A stretch of 64,000 nt of DNA from Leptasterias polaris (GCA_037783415.1 JAZGTN010000058.1:2392001-2456000); one strand, 5' to 3'. Counted from the first letter of the stretch, positions 56,724 through 64,000 are shown. Program-made: numbers and translations. The notes: generated by a model from the sequence alone, not told the origin.

Positions 56724-57128
56724 TCACCGTTGATTCAAACGTCGTAGTTTCTGCAGTTTCTGGAGGCCATCTGTTCCTTCGGTGAAATAGGCCTCCACCA
56801 GACGAGCTTTCTCTTGCCGCGTCAGTTGTGTCAGGTAGTTCAGGTATTTCTCGTTTTTTACGAAGCGTGCCTGTTTCGTTGCCATCTCTACCGTGATGAA
56901 TTCCAACTCTTCGTCATAGTTGTTGGTCTTTGAGGCGATGTAAATCCGATGGAGCTCATTTACCTCCGCTCTTTTCTTCTCCAGAGAAATTACCCCGTAA
57001 TCAGTCTTGTTTTGCGGCACCATAAAAATATAATCTAAGTACTTGGTATTCACTTTAGCTTGGCAGCAGAGGGTAAATGATGTACAGTCCATCGTGGCAG
57101 AATGATTAGAGACTACCGCTATGCTCAC
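56724..57128 (-). CDS. Unknown 134-aa ORF near the Polinton left end
   Basis: Uninterrupted frame on the strand opposite to the Polinton genes. The product is charged and helical: residues about 50-130 hold Glu/Lys-rich segments likely to form coiled coil (L-E-K-K-R-A-E-V-N-E and L-Q-K-L-Q-K-L-R-R). No catalytic motif is visible. It is bracketed by related repeats on both sides, so it may be an accessory gene in the terminal region of the element. I cannot name it. Confidence 0.4.
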   Translation of the reverse strand: MSIAVVSNHSATMDCTSFTLCCQAKVNTKYLDYIFMVPQNKTDYGVISLEKKRAEVNELHRIYIASKTNNYDEELEFITVEMATKQARFVKNEKYLNYLTQLTRQEKARLVEAYFTEGTDGLQKLQKLRRLNQR

Positions 57129-57727
57129 CGTAAGTAACTTTCACGTACACTGAAATTGACCATTGAGAGAGGAGGGTTTGATGAGAGGAGGGTATGATTT
57201 GAAATGGGCCAATGAGAGAGGAGGGTTTGATAAGACAGACTATGCACAAACGATCAAAATTCTGAATCGGGCCAATGAGAAGCGGGGGGTTGATAGGACA
57301 GAATTATGCATAGTATTGTATCATCGAACAAAGTGCTAAAAGGCGACGCAGTCAGGTAATCTTTTAAATGTATGTACACGGATTAAGAGAGTTTGGGGGG
57401 GAACAATATATCCATATAGACGATGGTCGACGTGGGGGTAAAAGGCGACGCAGTCAGGTAGTCCTTGAAATGTATTTACACGGATTAAGATAATTGGGGG
57501 TAAACATAAGTGAACAAAAGGAATTTGGGAGGGGGGGGTGGGGGAGGAACAATATATCCATATAGATGTTGGTCTACGTGGGGATAAAAGGCGTCAACAA
57601 AAGTTTAACTTATCCTAGAGGTAATGAATGAAAAAAGAAAAAGGGTACAAAGGCAGCTCTAGACGTCTTAACGAGACAGGTTTATGCAAGATTAACCATC
57701 CCCCCCCCTTTAATCGGAGCGCCGTAT
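57129..57727. other. Repeat-bearing leader before the polB remnant
   Basis: Two about 100-bp blocks share ggcgacgcagtcaggta, acacggattaaga and, more loosely, aacaatatatccatatag (57,335-57,420; 57,436-57,570). G-runs at 57,528-57,545 and a C-run at 57,700. No intact gene. Confidence 0.55.
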
Positions 57728-58140
57728 TTGGCGTCCCTGACGATGATGTCACTTATTTTCAAATCAATTCGAGAGAAGCACCTAGGAGATTTAACCAATG
57801 AGATTAATCCGAAAGATGGCAATTTCATTAAGACTTTCGTTTCGGGGGGCCCTAAAAATTATGCATACACTTTAGACACGGGCAAGACATGTTGTAAAGT
57901 GAGAGGCTTCACGCTTAACTGTAGAAATTCTCAGAAGATTAATTTTGATTCGATTTTACATATGGTAAAAAATGTAAATGCCCCACACATCACCGTGACT
58001 AACCCCCATCACATTACCAGAGAAAAAAAACTAAAAAAATCAAATCTAAATCGCTATCGAAAGATTATAAAATTTGCTATAATAAAAGAGTAGTTCTGGA
58101 AGATTTAAACACCGTCCCTTATGGGTATAAACGTTCGTGA
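57728..58140 (+). pseudogene. polB: Polinton DNA polymerase B, C-terminal remnant
   Basis: Only the last about 120 residues of a protein expected to exceed 1,000 are present. The fragment begins near where the palm motif C (D-T-D) should be, in degraded form, followed by H-L-G-D-L-T-N-E, then F-V-S-G-G-P-K-N-Y and K-V-R-G-F-T-L-N, all typical of protein-primed PolB thumb sequence. A frame change near 58,055-58,065 puts the last about 25 codons into another frame ending at 58,140. Exonuclease, TPR regions and the catalytic palm are gone, so replication function is lost from this copy. Confidence 0.8.
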
Positions 58141-58609
58141 ACCACAGCCCTCCGTAATTATATTAATACATATAGGTAGGGGTATACCCCTATATGTATC
58201 ACCCCTATATATATATATATATATACATATATATTTATATATATAGGTATATATACCTAGGTATATACACCTATATATATATATATATATAACATACACC
58301 TTGTACTCATTTTAAGTTTCTGTTGTCTTTATACATTTTTTATACATATATTGTTGTTATCCCTAAAGAACAATTCCTTTTCACTTACACTATGTTTCGT
58401 TGTATTATGAGATTGGAAGTGAGCGTTGATAATGAATTATACCCAATCTGCTAATAAAAAAATGTAAAAATAAAGTTAAACAGTCACGTGATAATTTTTA
58501 AAAAAAATTGTACGTCTCCCTTTTATTGCGTATGTGCGTTGTCTTTATTTATTTATTATTATTATTAAATTTTATTTTTTATGTTAAAAACAAATGGGTG
58601 GGGGAATGA
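58141..58609. other. AT-rich spacer with TA palindromes
   Basis: 58,155-58,295 is dominated by TATATA runs with CCTATA/TATAGG and CCTAGG words that make overlapping palindromes (e.g. aggtatatatacct). The remainder is plain AT-rich DNA up to the ATPase promoter. No gene. Confidence 0.6.
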
Positions 58610-58619
58610 ATATATATAA
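58610..58619 (+). promoter_or_regulatory. TATA box upstream of the ATPase gene
   Basis: ATATATATAA lies about 40 bases upstream of the ATPase ATG at 58,655, a spacing that suits a short 5' UTR. Confidence 0.5.
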
Positions 58620-58654
58620 CAGTCATACTGAGTGAATTTGTTTCATTCATTCAG

Positions 58655-59293
58655 ATGGACGTGAGACTTAAACATCCCTTCACTTGCGTCATTGCAGGAC
58701 CCACGGGGTCGGGAAAGACTGTATTTACCGAACGGCTCTTTACTTCCCCCGGTATTATTGACCATTCGCCTGAAAACATTATTTGGTGTTACGGCGAGTA
58801 CCAGGACATTTACGATCATTTAGCAAGTCTGCTGCCTAAAATACGGTTTATTGACGGAATTCCTGAAGATTTACTTCAATCTTTGGATCCCGCGCAAAGA
58901 AACATTATTGTTATTGATGATCTGATGTCAAAATCTGGGGATAGTAAAAAAGTTTCTGAATTGTTTACGAAAGGAAGCCATCATAGAAACTTGTCGGTTA
59001 TCCTAATACTACAAAATTTGTTTTACAGGGGGAAGGAAATGAGAACGATAAGCCTAAATTCCCACTATATGGTTCTCTTTAAAAATCCAAGAGATGCCTC
59101 CCAGATTAATCATCTGGCGAGACAGATGTACCCAAATAAATCCAAGTTTCTAGTTGAGTCTTACCGCGATGCAACATTTAATCCCTATGGTTATCTCTTT
59201 ATCGATCTGAAACCGACAACGTCGGAAGAGATGAGACTTAGGACAAAAATATTTAAAGGTGAATTTACAGTTGTCTATGTACCAAAGGTATAA
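58655..59293 (+). CDS. Polinton packaging ATPase (A32/FtsK-HerA type), 212 aa
   Basis: Predicted to drive genome packaging into the capsid. Walker A is G-P-T-G-S-G-K-T at residues 15-22. Walker B is N-I-I-V-I-D-D-L at 83-90 with the acidic pair D88-D89. A sensor-like I-L-Q-N follows at 118-121. Length fits Polinton ATPases (about 200-250 aa). The frame is intact. It is the first of a tightly spaced run of plus-strand genes, and its stop codon TAA forms part of the TATA box of the next gene. Confidence 0.92.
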   Translation: MDVRLKHPFTCVIAGPTGSGKTVFTERLFTSPGIIDHSPENIIWCYGEYQDIYDHLASLLPKIRFIDGIPEDLLQSLDPAQRNIIVIDDLMSKSGDSKKVSELFTKGSHHRNLSVILILQNLFYRGKEMRTISLNSHYMVLFKNPRDASQINHLARQMYPNKSKFLVESYRDATFNPYGYLFIDLKPTTSEEMRLRTKIFKGEFTVVYVPKV

Positions 59294-59299
59294 AAAGGA
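59288..59299 (+). promoter_or_regulatory. TATA-type promoter GTATAAAAAGGA
   Basis: Overlaps the ATPase stop codon and lies about 31-42 bases upstream of the ATG at 59,330. The identical 12-mer recurs upstream of the major capsid gene (62,521-62,532). Confidence 0.65.
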
Positions 59300-59329
59300 A
59301 GTACTTTTTGATCAATCATTCATTTGAAG

Positions 59330-59656
59330 ATGTCGAAGCGACTGCATCGTAACTCTCCCTTCCTCCACGTGCTGGCCAGGGGGACCGCAAAACAAAGACG
59401 AGGATTAATTCTCGGAGCGGATAAGCAATTAGTTAACTGTTTGTGTGAGTGCGCCCTCAACGTTCTGAATGGTAACATTCCCCTAAAGACGTCTGATAAA
59501 CGGAAGCTCAATAAATATAAACGGAATCTCAGGTCTCTCGTTGATAAGAAAGTGAGCGTGCAAAAGAAAAAGAAAACTTTGAACCAAAAGGGTGGATTTC
59601 TAGGGGCATTACTTACTCCTGTCTTAAGCGCCCTCGGAGGACTTTTGTTTAAATAG
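59330..59656 (+). CDS. Small Polinton protein with C-terminal hydrophobic helix, 108 aa
   Basis: Basic N-terminus (M-S-K-R-L-H-R-N), a middle part with L-I-N/V-N-C-L-C-E-C-A-L-N-V-L-N-G-N-I-P and Lys/Arg-rich tracts, then G-G-F-L-G-A-L-L-T and a hydrophobic end (L-S-A-L-G-G-L-L). The C-L-x-E-C-A-x-N-V-L-x-G-N pattern is a hallmark of a small protein found next to capsid genes in many Polintons. The role is not known; a nucleic-acid-binding or membrane-active virion protein similar in kind to small adenovirus core proteins is plausible. First ATG at 59,330. Confidence 0.65.
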   Translation: MSKRLHRNSPFLHVLARGTAKQRRGLILGADKQLVNCLCECALNVLNGNIPLKTSDKRKLNKYKRNLRSLVDKKVSVQKKKKTLNQKGGFLGALLTPVLSALGGLLFK

Positions 59657-59658
59657 AT

Positions 59659-60144
59659 ATGGAATATGCCAAGAAAATGGTACTTGTCCCCCAAGAGACC
59701 CTCACCAAGTTACAATCGGCCAGGCGTATTGAGCAAACACCTACAACGCGTGCGGTACTCGGTCTAGACGAGGACATGAGGCAACTATTGGAGCGACAGG
59801 ATTTGACCGACGACCACAAAATTAAACTCTATCATCAAACTCTACAGCGGTATATGGAACTGAATAAGGAGAGGATGAAACCTCTAGCCGTGACCTTAAA
59901 GACGGAAGAGATCAAAAGTGCAGAACCACCGAAGCTAGAACGCGAGCGCCCTCTGGCGACAGCGTCGGTGATACCGGTAACATCTCCAACCAAAATAAAA
60001 AAGGATGTACCGGAAGAAGACGGGTATGGACTTCCGAGGCTATTCGCAGAGGCCTACCACCTCCCCAGCACACCCACTAGAAAGAAGAGGACAAAGAAAC
60101 GGGGCACGCCCACCCCCTCTAAACAACAATGGACCCCTTATTAA
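59659..60144 (+). CDS. Conserved Polinton protein, 161 aa
   Basis: Starts 2 bases after the preceding stop. N-terminal half: M-V-L-V-P-Q-E-T-L, then T-R-A-V-L-G-L-D-E-D-M and a predicted helix with K-L-Y-H-Q-T-L-Q-R-Y, a pattern I recognise from uncharacterised Polinton proteins beside the capsid and integrase genes. C-terminal half is Pro/Lys/Glu-rich and probably disordered, ending in a basic T-R-K-K-R-T-K-K tract. No enzyme motif. Likely a virion or scaffold protein, by position. Confidence 0.6.
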   Translation: MEYAKKMVLVPQETLTKLQSARRIEQTPTTRAVLGLDEDMRQLLERQDLTDDHKIKLYHQTLQRYMELNKERMKPLAVTLKTEEIKSAEPPKLERERPLATASVIPVTSPTKIKKDVPEEDGYGLPRLFAEAYHLPSTPTRKKRTKKRGTPTPSKQQWTPY

Positions 60145-60189
60145 GTAACGCATCCAGCATAAACACACCATTTTATTGTAAACATCATC

Positions 60190-60393
60190 ATGGAGTGTTG
60201 TCCACCAAAGTCCGGCTGCGGGCTTAGATTCCTGTTCAATAAGATCCGTTGCAATTCGGCCTGTTGTAACAAAACCGTGGTTATCCAAACTGAAAATGAC
60301 GGAGGCCTACCTCAAACAGATATACTACAACCCACACCATCCGGCAGGTTTCGGTGGCGTGGGATCCGTCTACCGCGCCGTACAAAAGGATAG
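60190..60393 (+). CDS. Possible small Cys-rich protein overlapping the integrase start
   Basis: 67 codons. The first 30 residues contain seven Cys (E-C-C-P-P-K-S-G-C-G and C-N-S-A-C-C-N-K), and the frame then overlaps the integrase gene by about 100 bp. Similar small Cys-rich frames occur in some Polintons, as far as I recall. The overlap and short length make it uncertain. Confidence 0.35.
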   Translation: MECCPPKSGCGLRFLFNKIRCNSACCNKTVVIQTENDGGLPQTDILQPTPSGRFRWRGIRLPRRTKG

Positions 60394-60961
60394 GGTGGAC
60401 ATAAATAGACAGCGGATTAAAGAATGGTTAAGCAAACAGCGCACTTACACCTTACACAGACCATCGCGTAAGAGATTCGGGCGAAATCCCGTTCTTGTGT
60501 CCGGTATTGATGATCAATGGCAAGCCGATCTGGTCGATATGACGTCACTATCTGAGTTCAACCGAGGTTATAGGTTTCTTCTGACGTGCATAGATGTTTT
60601 ATCCAAATTTGCATGGGTCATCCCACTCAAAAATAAGACGGGTTGTGCTCTTGTCAAAGCTTTCAAAAAGATCTTGAAAAGTGGCCGTAAGCCAAATTTT
60701 CTTCAAACCGATAAAGGTACAGAATTTCTCAATCGAAGTTTCCAGAAGCTGTTGAAAAAAGAAAACATTAGTTTTTTCACAACCCAGAATGCATCAACTA
60801 AGGCCTCCATCGCAGAACGTCTGAATCGTACGATTAAATCAAAAATGTTTAAGTTTTTTACAGCCAACAACACACGTACCTACTTGAAAACTCTACCCCA
60901 ATTTATATCTGCCTATAATCAGTCGTACCATCGAAGTATTAAACGACCCCCGCGGCGGTAA
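60296..60961 (+). CDS. int: Polinton integrase, catalytic part (frame broken at its end)
   Basis: RVE-type integrase for genomic insertion. N-terminal helical region with N-P-H-H-P-A-G-F-G-G-V and W-L-S-K-Q, typical of Polinton integrases. Catalytic core: D78 (Q-A-D-L-V-D-M), D139 (Q-T-D-K-G-T-E-F), E174 (S-I-A-E-R-L-N-R). The frame meets a stop at 60,961 just after a C-run at about 60,948-60,952; the rest of the protein continues in another frame to 61,362. All three acidic residues lie before the break. Confidence 0.9.
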   Translation: MTEAYLKQIYYNPHHPAGFGGVGSVYRAVQKDRVDINRQRIKEWLSKQRTYTLHRPSRKRFGRNPVLVSGIDDQWQADLVDMTSLSEFNRGYRFLLTCIDVLSKFAWVIPLKNKTGCALVKAFKKILKSGRKPNFLQTDKGTEFLNRSFQKLLKKENISFFTTQNASTKASIAERLNRTIKSKMFKFFTANNTRTYLKTLPQFISAYNQSYHRSIKRPPRR

Positions 60962-61362
60962 CTATAGATAACGATCAAGAAGTTTGGCGAACTCTGTACA
61001 AAGGTCGTGAGTCGGGTCAGATTAAATTCAAATTTAAAGTGGGGGATACGGTACGGATCAGTATGATGGCGAGACCGTTTCGCAAAGGATATCTTCCAAA
61101 CTGGACCACGGAAATATTTAAGATTAGTGAGAGAATTGCTCGCTCCCCTCCCGTGTATAAACTACTGGACTACGACAATGAAGCGATAGAGGGAACTTTC
61201 TACGAACAGGAACTTCAAAGGGTGATTAAAACTGACGATGTTTATGAGGTGGAGAAGGTGTTGTCTACAAGAAAACGTGGAGGAAAGACCGAATATTTTG
61301 TCAAGTGGGTAGGCTATCCAGACAAGTTCAATAGTTGGGTATTGGCTCTGCAGAGTTTATAA
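60962..61362 (+). pseudogene. int: Integrase C-terminal part with chromodomain, out of frame
   Basis: Continues the integrase in a different frame: an SH3-like segment (V-G-D-T-V-R-I-S) followed by a chromodomain at about 61,235-61,345 with Y-E-V-E-K-V-L, Y-F-V-K-W-V-G-Y and N-S-W-V, including the aromatic residues of the methyl-lysine cage. Chromodomains may guide insertion to marked chromatin. The final stop TAA sits in a TATA-like sequence ahead of the next gene. Whether the break is real or a homopolymer error cannot be told here. Confidence 0.85.
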
Positions 61363-61366
61363 AATT
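61356..61366 (+). promoter_or_regulatory. TATA-like box overlapping the integrase stop
   Basis: GTTTATAAAAT with the integrase stop embedded, about 45-54 bases upstream of the penton ATG. Same arrangement as at 59,288. Confidence 0.45.
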
Positions 61367-61409
61367 GATTTTATGAAGACAGTTCTTCATTTGTTTGAGA
61401 ATCTCCATC

Positions 61410-62162
61410 ATGTCGGACTCTTTCTACGTCACTCTGCCCAGCAACAGTTCAATGGATACGCATCCTGACAATACGCTGACTCATTTCTTCGTGACCCTTC
61501 CTTCTTCACTCGTATTCGAGGGTGAATGGGAAGTTGGATTGGTAGAATTTACGTACCCGCACCGCTGGTTCAATATCTTAGACAGTAGCAACAGGTATAT
61601 CTGCTCCGGTGGAGAATCGGATCCTTCCGTGATTCATGATCACATCATACCCCCCGGATTCTACCCGACCCCCGAGGAAATGTTGGAGAACATAAAACCA
61701 CGTCCTGACCACGATGGTGAGGTTAGCATAAGGTACAATCGGTACAATCAGAAAATTGTCGTCAAGACACAGGATAACGTAATTGTCAGTTTGAATGAAA
61801 ACATAGCTACACTGTTTGGATTTGAAGGGCCCAACTGCGTTATTATGGGTACTGAAAAGGGTTCGCAGGTAGTGAACATCAACCTCATTCACTCTATGTT
61901 TCTATACACTAACATTATAGATCACCACGTGGTAGGTGACACCAGAGCACCGTTGCTTCGCATTGTAAATGTGGAAGGAAAGCCCGGTGAAACCGTCACA
62001 AAGTTGTATGACAGTCCACATTATATACCCATAAAGCAAAAACTGATCGGAACGATAGAAATGGATATAAGGGACGACACGGGGCATGCTATTCCATTTG
62101 TTACCGGTAAAGTGATCGTGAAGCTTCATTTTAGAAAACGTCGCTCCTCATATTTTAATTAA
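61410..62162 (+). CDS. Penton-like minor capsid protein, 250 aa
   Basis: Begins M-S-D-S-F-Y-V-T-L-P-S-N-S-S, then G-E-W-E-V-G-L-V-E-F-T-Y-P, the signature of the Polinton minor capsid (single jelly-roll, penton) family. The middle contains a characteristic F-G-F-E-G segment; the end is basic (F-R-K-R-R). I chose the ATG at 61,410, which matches the family N-terminus. The frame is intact. It would form the pentameric vertices of an icosahedral capsid. It precedes the pVI-like and major capsid genes with short gaps, as expected of a morphogenesis module. Confidence 0.8.
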   Translation: MSDSFYVTLPSNSSMDTHPDNTLTHFFVTLPSSLVFEGEWEVGLVEFTYPHRWFNILDSSNRYICSGGESDPSVIHDHIIPPGFYPTPEEMLENIKPRPDHDGEVSIRYNRYNQKIVVKTQDNVIVSLNENIATLFGFEGPNCVIMGTEKGSQVVNINLIHSMFLYTNIIDHHVVGDTRAPLLRIVNVEGKPGETVTKLYDSPHYIPIKQKLIGTIEMDIRDDTGHAIPFVTGKVIVKLHFRKRRSSYFN

Positions 62163-62174
62163 TTAATCATCACC

Positions 62175-62603
62175 ATGAGACATTACCTCCCTGACAATAA
62201 ACATTATGAACATTACTACACCCGACAAGTTGGGAAAGGTCTTCCCGTGTTTGCGGGATCCAGATCTCAGAAAGGATACGGTCTCGGTGGGATTCTCGGA
62301 GGACTTTTTCGGTCAGCTATGCCCTTAATCAAACAAGGTGCTATGACTCTGGGTAAGGAGGTATTCAGTACGGGTGTTGGTCTTGCACAAGATGCTCTGG
62401 AGGGTAAAAATATCAAGACAGCCGCCAGGACGAGACTCCGCAAAGCAGGGCGCAATTTAACGCAGAAAGCCGTTCGCAAATTGGGGGCGAGGCAACAAAC
62501 TGGAGGTCATCGCAGTCGGGGTATAAAAAGGAGAGCACCCCGCAGACGAGTCATTTCGGAATCAGTCAAGAGACCGAAAAGATCATTCGACGCCTTTGAC
62601 TAG
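62175..62603 (+). CDS. Basic virion protein, pVI/core-like, 142 aa
   Basis: Starts 13 bases after the penton stop. Residues 36-60 form a glycine-rich amphipathic helix (G-L-G-G-I-L-G-G-L-F-R). A match to the adenain-type cleavage rule (M/I/L)-X-G-G-X lies at I40-G43. The C-terminal half is very basic (R-S-R-G-I-K-R-R and A-P-R-R-R). This combination of amphipathic N-terminal helix, protease site and basic tail recalls adenovirus pVI or core precursors and similar Polinton proteins. Function is inferred from form and location only. The promoter-like 12-mer for the capsid gene lies inside its coding region. Confidence 0.55.
   Translation: MRHYLPDNKHYEHYYTRQVGKGLPVFAGSRSQKGYGLGGILGGLFRSAMPLIKQGAMTLGKEVFSTGVGLAQDALEGKNIKTAARTRLRKAGRNLTQKAVRKLGARQQTGGHRSRGIKRRAPRRRVISESVKRPKRSFDAFD
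62521..62532 (+). promoter_or_regulatory. TATA-type promoter GTATAAAAAGGA for the capsid gene
   Basis: Identical to the 12-mer at 59,288-59,299; sits within the pVI-like ORF about 103 bases upstream of the capsid ATG at 62,635. Confidence 0.6.
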
Positions 62604-62634
62604 TCTTCTTATCAACGATACAGTATTAATCAAC

Positions 62635-63966
62635 ATGTCTCTGATACACAACAACTCGTGCGAATGTACCAAATCTGAGCTTGATTTGTTTTCTTTACCG
62701 CCGACGCAACTGAGCTTAGAGCGCGGGCATTATGTGGCCCACCATCCTATTTCGACCCTTGGAGATGGAGGCCCAATCGAATTTGTTATTTCAGGTTCGG
62801 GTGAAGAGTACATGGACCTCAACCAAACTCAACTTTACATTCAGGCCAAAATAACGAAGGCTGACGGTACAGATCTGGCTAACGATGATCAGGTTGGACC
62901 CGTAAATCTATTCTTACAGTCCTTGTTTAACCAGGTTGATGTTAGTCTGAACGAGCGACTCATCTCCTCCTCCACCCCCACTTATCCTTACCGGGCCATA
63001 ATTGAATCCCTTCTTAGTTACGGGACTGATGCCCAAAAATCTCAACTCTCTAGCTCTCTGTTTTACAAGGACACTGGTCATAGGATGGACAATGCTAACC
63101 CCCTCGCAGTCGATGGTGAAGTCAACGAGGGTCTCAAGAAGCGATATAATTTTACAAAGAACAGTCAGGTTGTAGATATGATTGGCCCGATTCATAGTGA
63201 CATTTTTTTCTCCGACCGACACATGTTGAATGGGGTTGATGTTAAACTCAAATTCATTCGAAGCAGCGATTCTTTCTCCCTCATGGCAACGGGAGCAAAC
63301 CCCGCTTACAAAGTAGTGATTAAGAATGCGACTGTTTTTGTCAGAAAAGTTAAAGTAAGCCCCGGTGTGATGCTCGGTCACATGAAAGCTTTGGAAAAGG
63401 GAACTGCAAAGTACCCACTCAAACGCAACCTCTGCAAGATGGTGTCCATACCTCAGGGTAACTTGTCTTTTACCCAAGATCACGTTTTTCTCGGACAACT
63501 TCCAACCCGTATTGTGATAGGATGCGTTACCAATGACGCATTCAACGGGCGGTATGGTAAAAATCCATTTAACTTCCAACATTTCAACTTGAACTACTTA
63601 ACTGTACACATGGATGGGGATCAGATTCCGTACACTCCCTTGAAGCCAAACTTCAGCGGTAATGGAGGGAACAACATCAGAGCGTACCAGACTTTCTTCT
63701 CGGGTACTAATAAAATGTACCAAGACGATGGAAATACAATCACTCGTGAGGAGTACGCGGGCGGGTATGGACTATACGCATTTGACCTGAGCCCAGACTT
63801 ATCAGCAGGCGGACATTTCAACCTGGTCAAACGCGGCAACCTTCGACTGGACATCCACTTCTTAAATCCACTACCGAAGACAATCAACGTTATTATTTAC
63901 GCAGAATTTAATAACATTCTGGAAATAGATCAATCCCGCAACATTATTTTTGACTACTCGAGTTAA
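62635..63966 (+). CDS. Polinton major capsid protein (double jelly-roll), 443 aa
   Basis: Full-length uninterrupted frame. I chose the ATG at 62,635 (M-S-L-I-H), because the family usually begins with this short hydrophobic start followed by E-L-D-L-F-S-L-P-P-T-Q. Family features: G-P-I-E-F-V-I-S-G near residue 45, V-N-L-F-L-Q-S-L-F-N-Q-V-D-V near 90, D-I-F-F-S-D-R near 195, and a C-terminal R-G-N-L-R-L-D-I-H-F. These match the Polinton capsid family long annotated as F54H12.2-like proteins. Length (about 440) is typical. Together with penton and ATPase it makes a complete-looking capsid set. Confidence 0.92.
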   Translation: MSLIHNNSCECTKSELDLFSLPPTQLSLERGHYVAHHPISTLGDGGPIEFVISGSGEEYMDLNQTQLYIQAKITKADGTDLANDDQVGPVNLFLQSLFNQVDVSLNERLISSSTPTYPYRAIIESLLSYGTDAQKSQLSSSLFYKDTGHRMDNANPLAVDGEVNEGLKKRYNFTKNSQVVDMIGPIHSDIFFSDRHMLNGVDVKLKFIRSSDSFSLMATGANPAYKVVIKNATVFVRKVKVSPGVMLGHMKALEKGTAKYPLKRNLCKMVSIPQGNLSFTQDHVFLGQLPTRIVIGCVTNDAFNGRYGKNPFNFQHFNLNYLTVHMDGDQIPYTPLKPNFSGNGGNNIRAYQTFFSGTNKMYQDDGNTITREEYAGGYGLYAFDLSPDLSAGGHFNLVKRGNLRLDIHFLNPLPKTINVIIYAEFNNILEIDQSRNIIFDYSS

Positions 63967-64000
63967 GTGCACCTCATGGAGACCAAGGAGATAACAGATA

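Larger units (their letters stand above)
56077..64000 (+). mobile_element. Polinton/Maverick (adintovirus-like), left part, runs off the window
   Basis: The gene set is diagnostic: protein-primed DNA polymerase B remnant, A32-type packaging ATPase, retroviral-type integrase with chromodomain, penton-like minor capsid protein and double-jelly-roll major capsid protein, all on the plus strand from 57.7 kb on. Elements of this class are typically 15-20 kb with long TIRs and 6-bp duplications, so about half lies beyond the right edge. The left boundary is inferred from the abrupt end of LINE codons at about 56,076 and the start of the tandem-repeat zone; the TIR cannot be confirmed without the other end. 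The maturation protease is not in this window. Confidence 0.85.

Noticed and set aside
58141..58300. Convergent transcription terminator or hairpin RNA
   Set aside because: TA-microsatellite composition alone makes palindromes; no stem with GC pairing or adjacent signal supports an RNA element.
62914..63582. 222-codon minus-strand frame in the capsid gene
   Set aside because: Shadow of the major capsid frame; no domain.

Overview
This is eukaryotic DNA: AT-rich, intron-bearing, gene-poor and crowded with transposable elements. A deuterostome-type SINE, a Ngaro-like tyrosine-recombinase retrotransposon, a Polinton/Maverick and a transposon carrying a RAG1-type N-terminus together suggest a marine invertebrate deuterostome, most likely an echinoderm or relative. 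That placement is an inference, not something the sequence proves. I found no convincing complete host gene. Nearly all recognisable coding sequence belongs to mobile elements.

Layout. 1-8.4 kb: AT-rich DNA with short duplications and perhaps one small exon. 8.5-17.7 kb: one old LINE broken by at least four later insertions: a LINE/SINE 3' tail, a 1.47-kb solo LTR, a 5.1-kb transposase-free element built of TACCACA/TGTGGTA arrays, and a 5'-truncated LINE. 17.7-22.8 kb: non-coding DNA with a perfect 52-bp palindrome and a recurring CGGACATAAC motif. 22,814-30,672: a near-complete Ngaro-like element with split direct repeats (A1-ORFs-B1-A2-B2), encoding Gag, RT/RNase H, a tyrosine recombinase and an SGNH hydrolase apparently joined to the recombinase by a 52-bp intron. 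30.9-36.9 kb: decayed transposase, a SINE, a DIRS-like gag relic and AACGTT-rich sequence.

37,314-49,251: a Gypsy LTR retrotransposon on the minus strand with 479-bp LTRs that look identical and a 4-bp GCTG target duplication. Inside it, at 40,534-47,305, sits a 6.77-kb DNA transposon with 5'-CAC ends and a GTGT target duplication. It encodes a 10-exon protein whose first exon has the zinc-module and RING layout of the RAG1 N-terminus, followed by a transposase-like core. Its two ends share a 10-bp terminal motif and a 14-bp inner motif separated by 13 bp at one end and 23 bp at the other, which recalls the 12/23 layout of V(D)J recombination signals. I regard this as the most important object in the window.

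49.3-53.2 kb: non-coding DNA, a 3 x 145-bp tandem repeat and a possible 3' end of an unknown gene. 53.2-56.1 kb: an L2/CR1-like LINE on the minus strand. 56.1 kb to the window end: the left part of a Polinton with a DNA polymerase B remnant, packaging ATPase, two small Polinton proteins, integrase with chromodomain (frame broken), penton-like minor capsid protein, a pVI/core-like protein and the major capsid protein. The virion-formation genes are open, while the replication polymerase is reduced to its C-terminal end. The element runs off the right edge.
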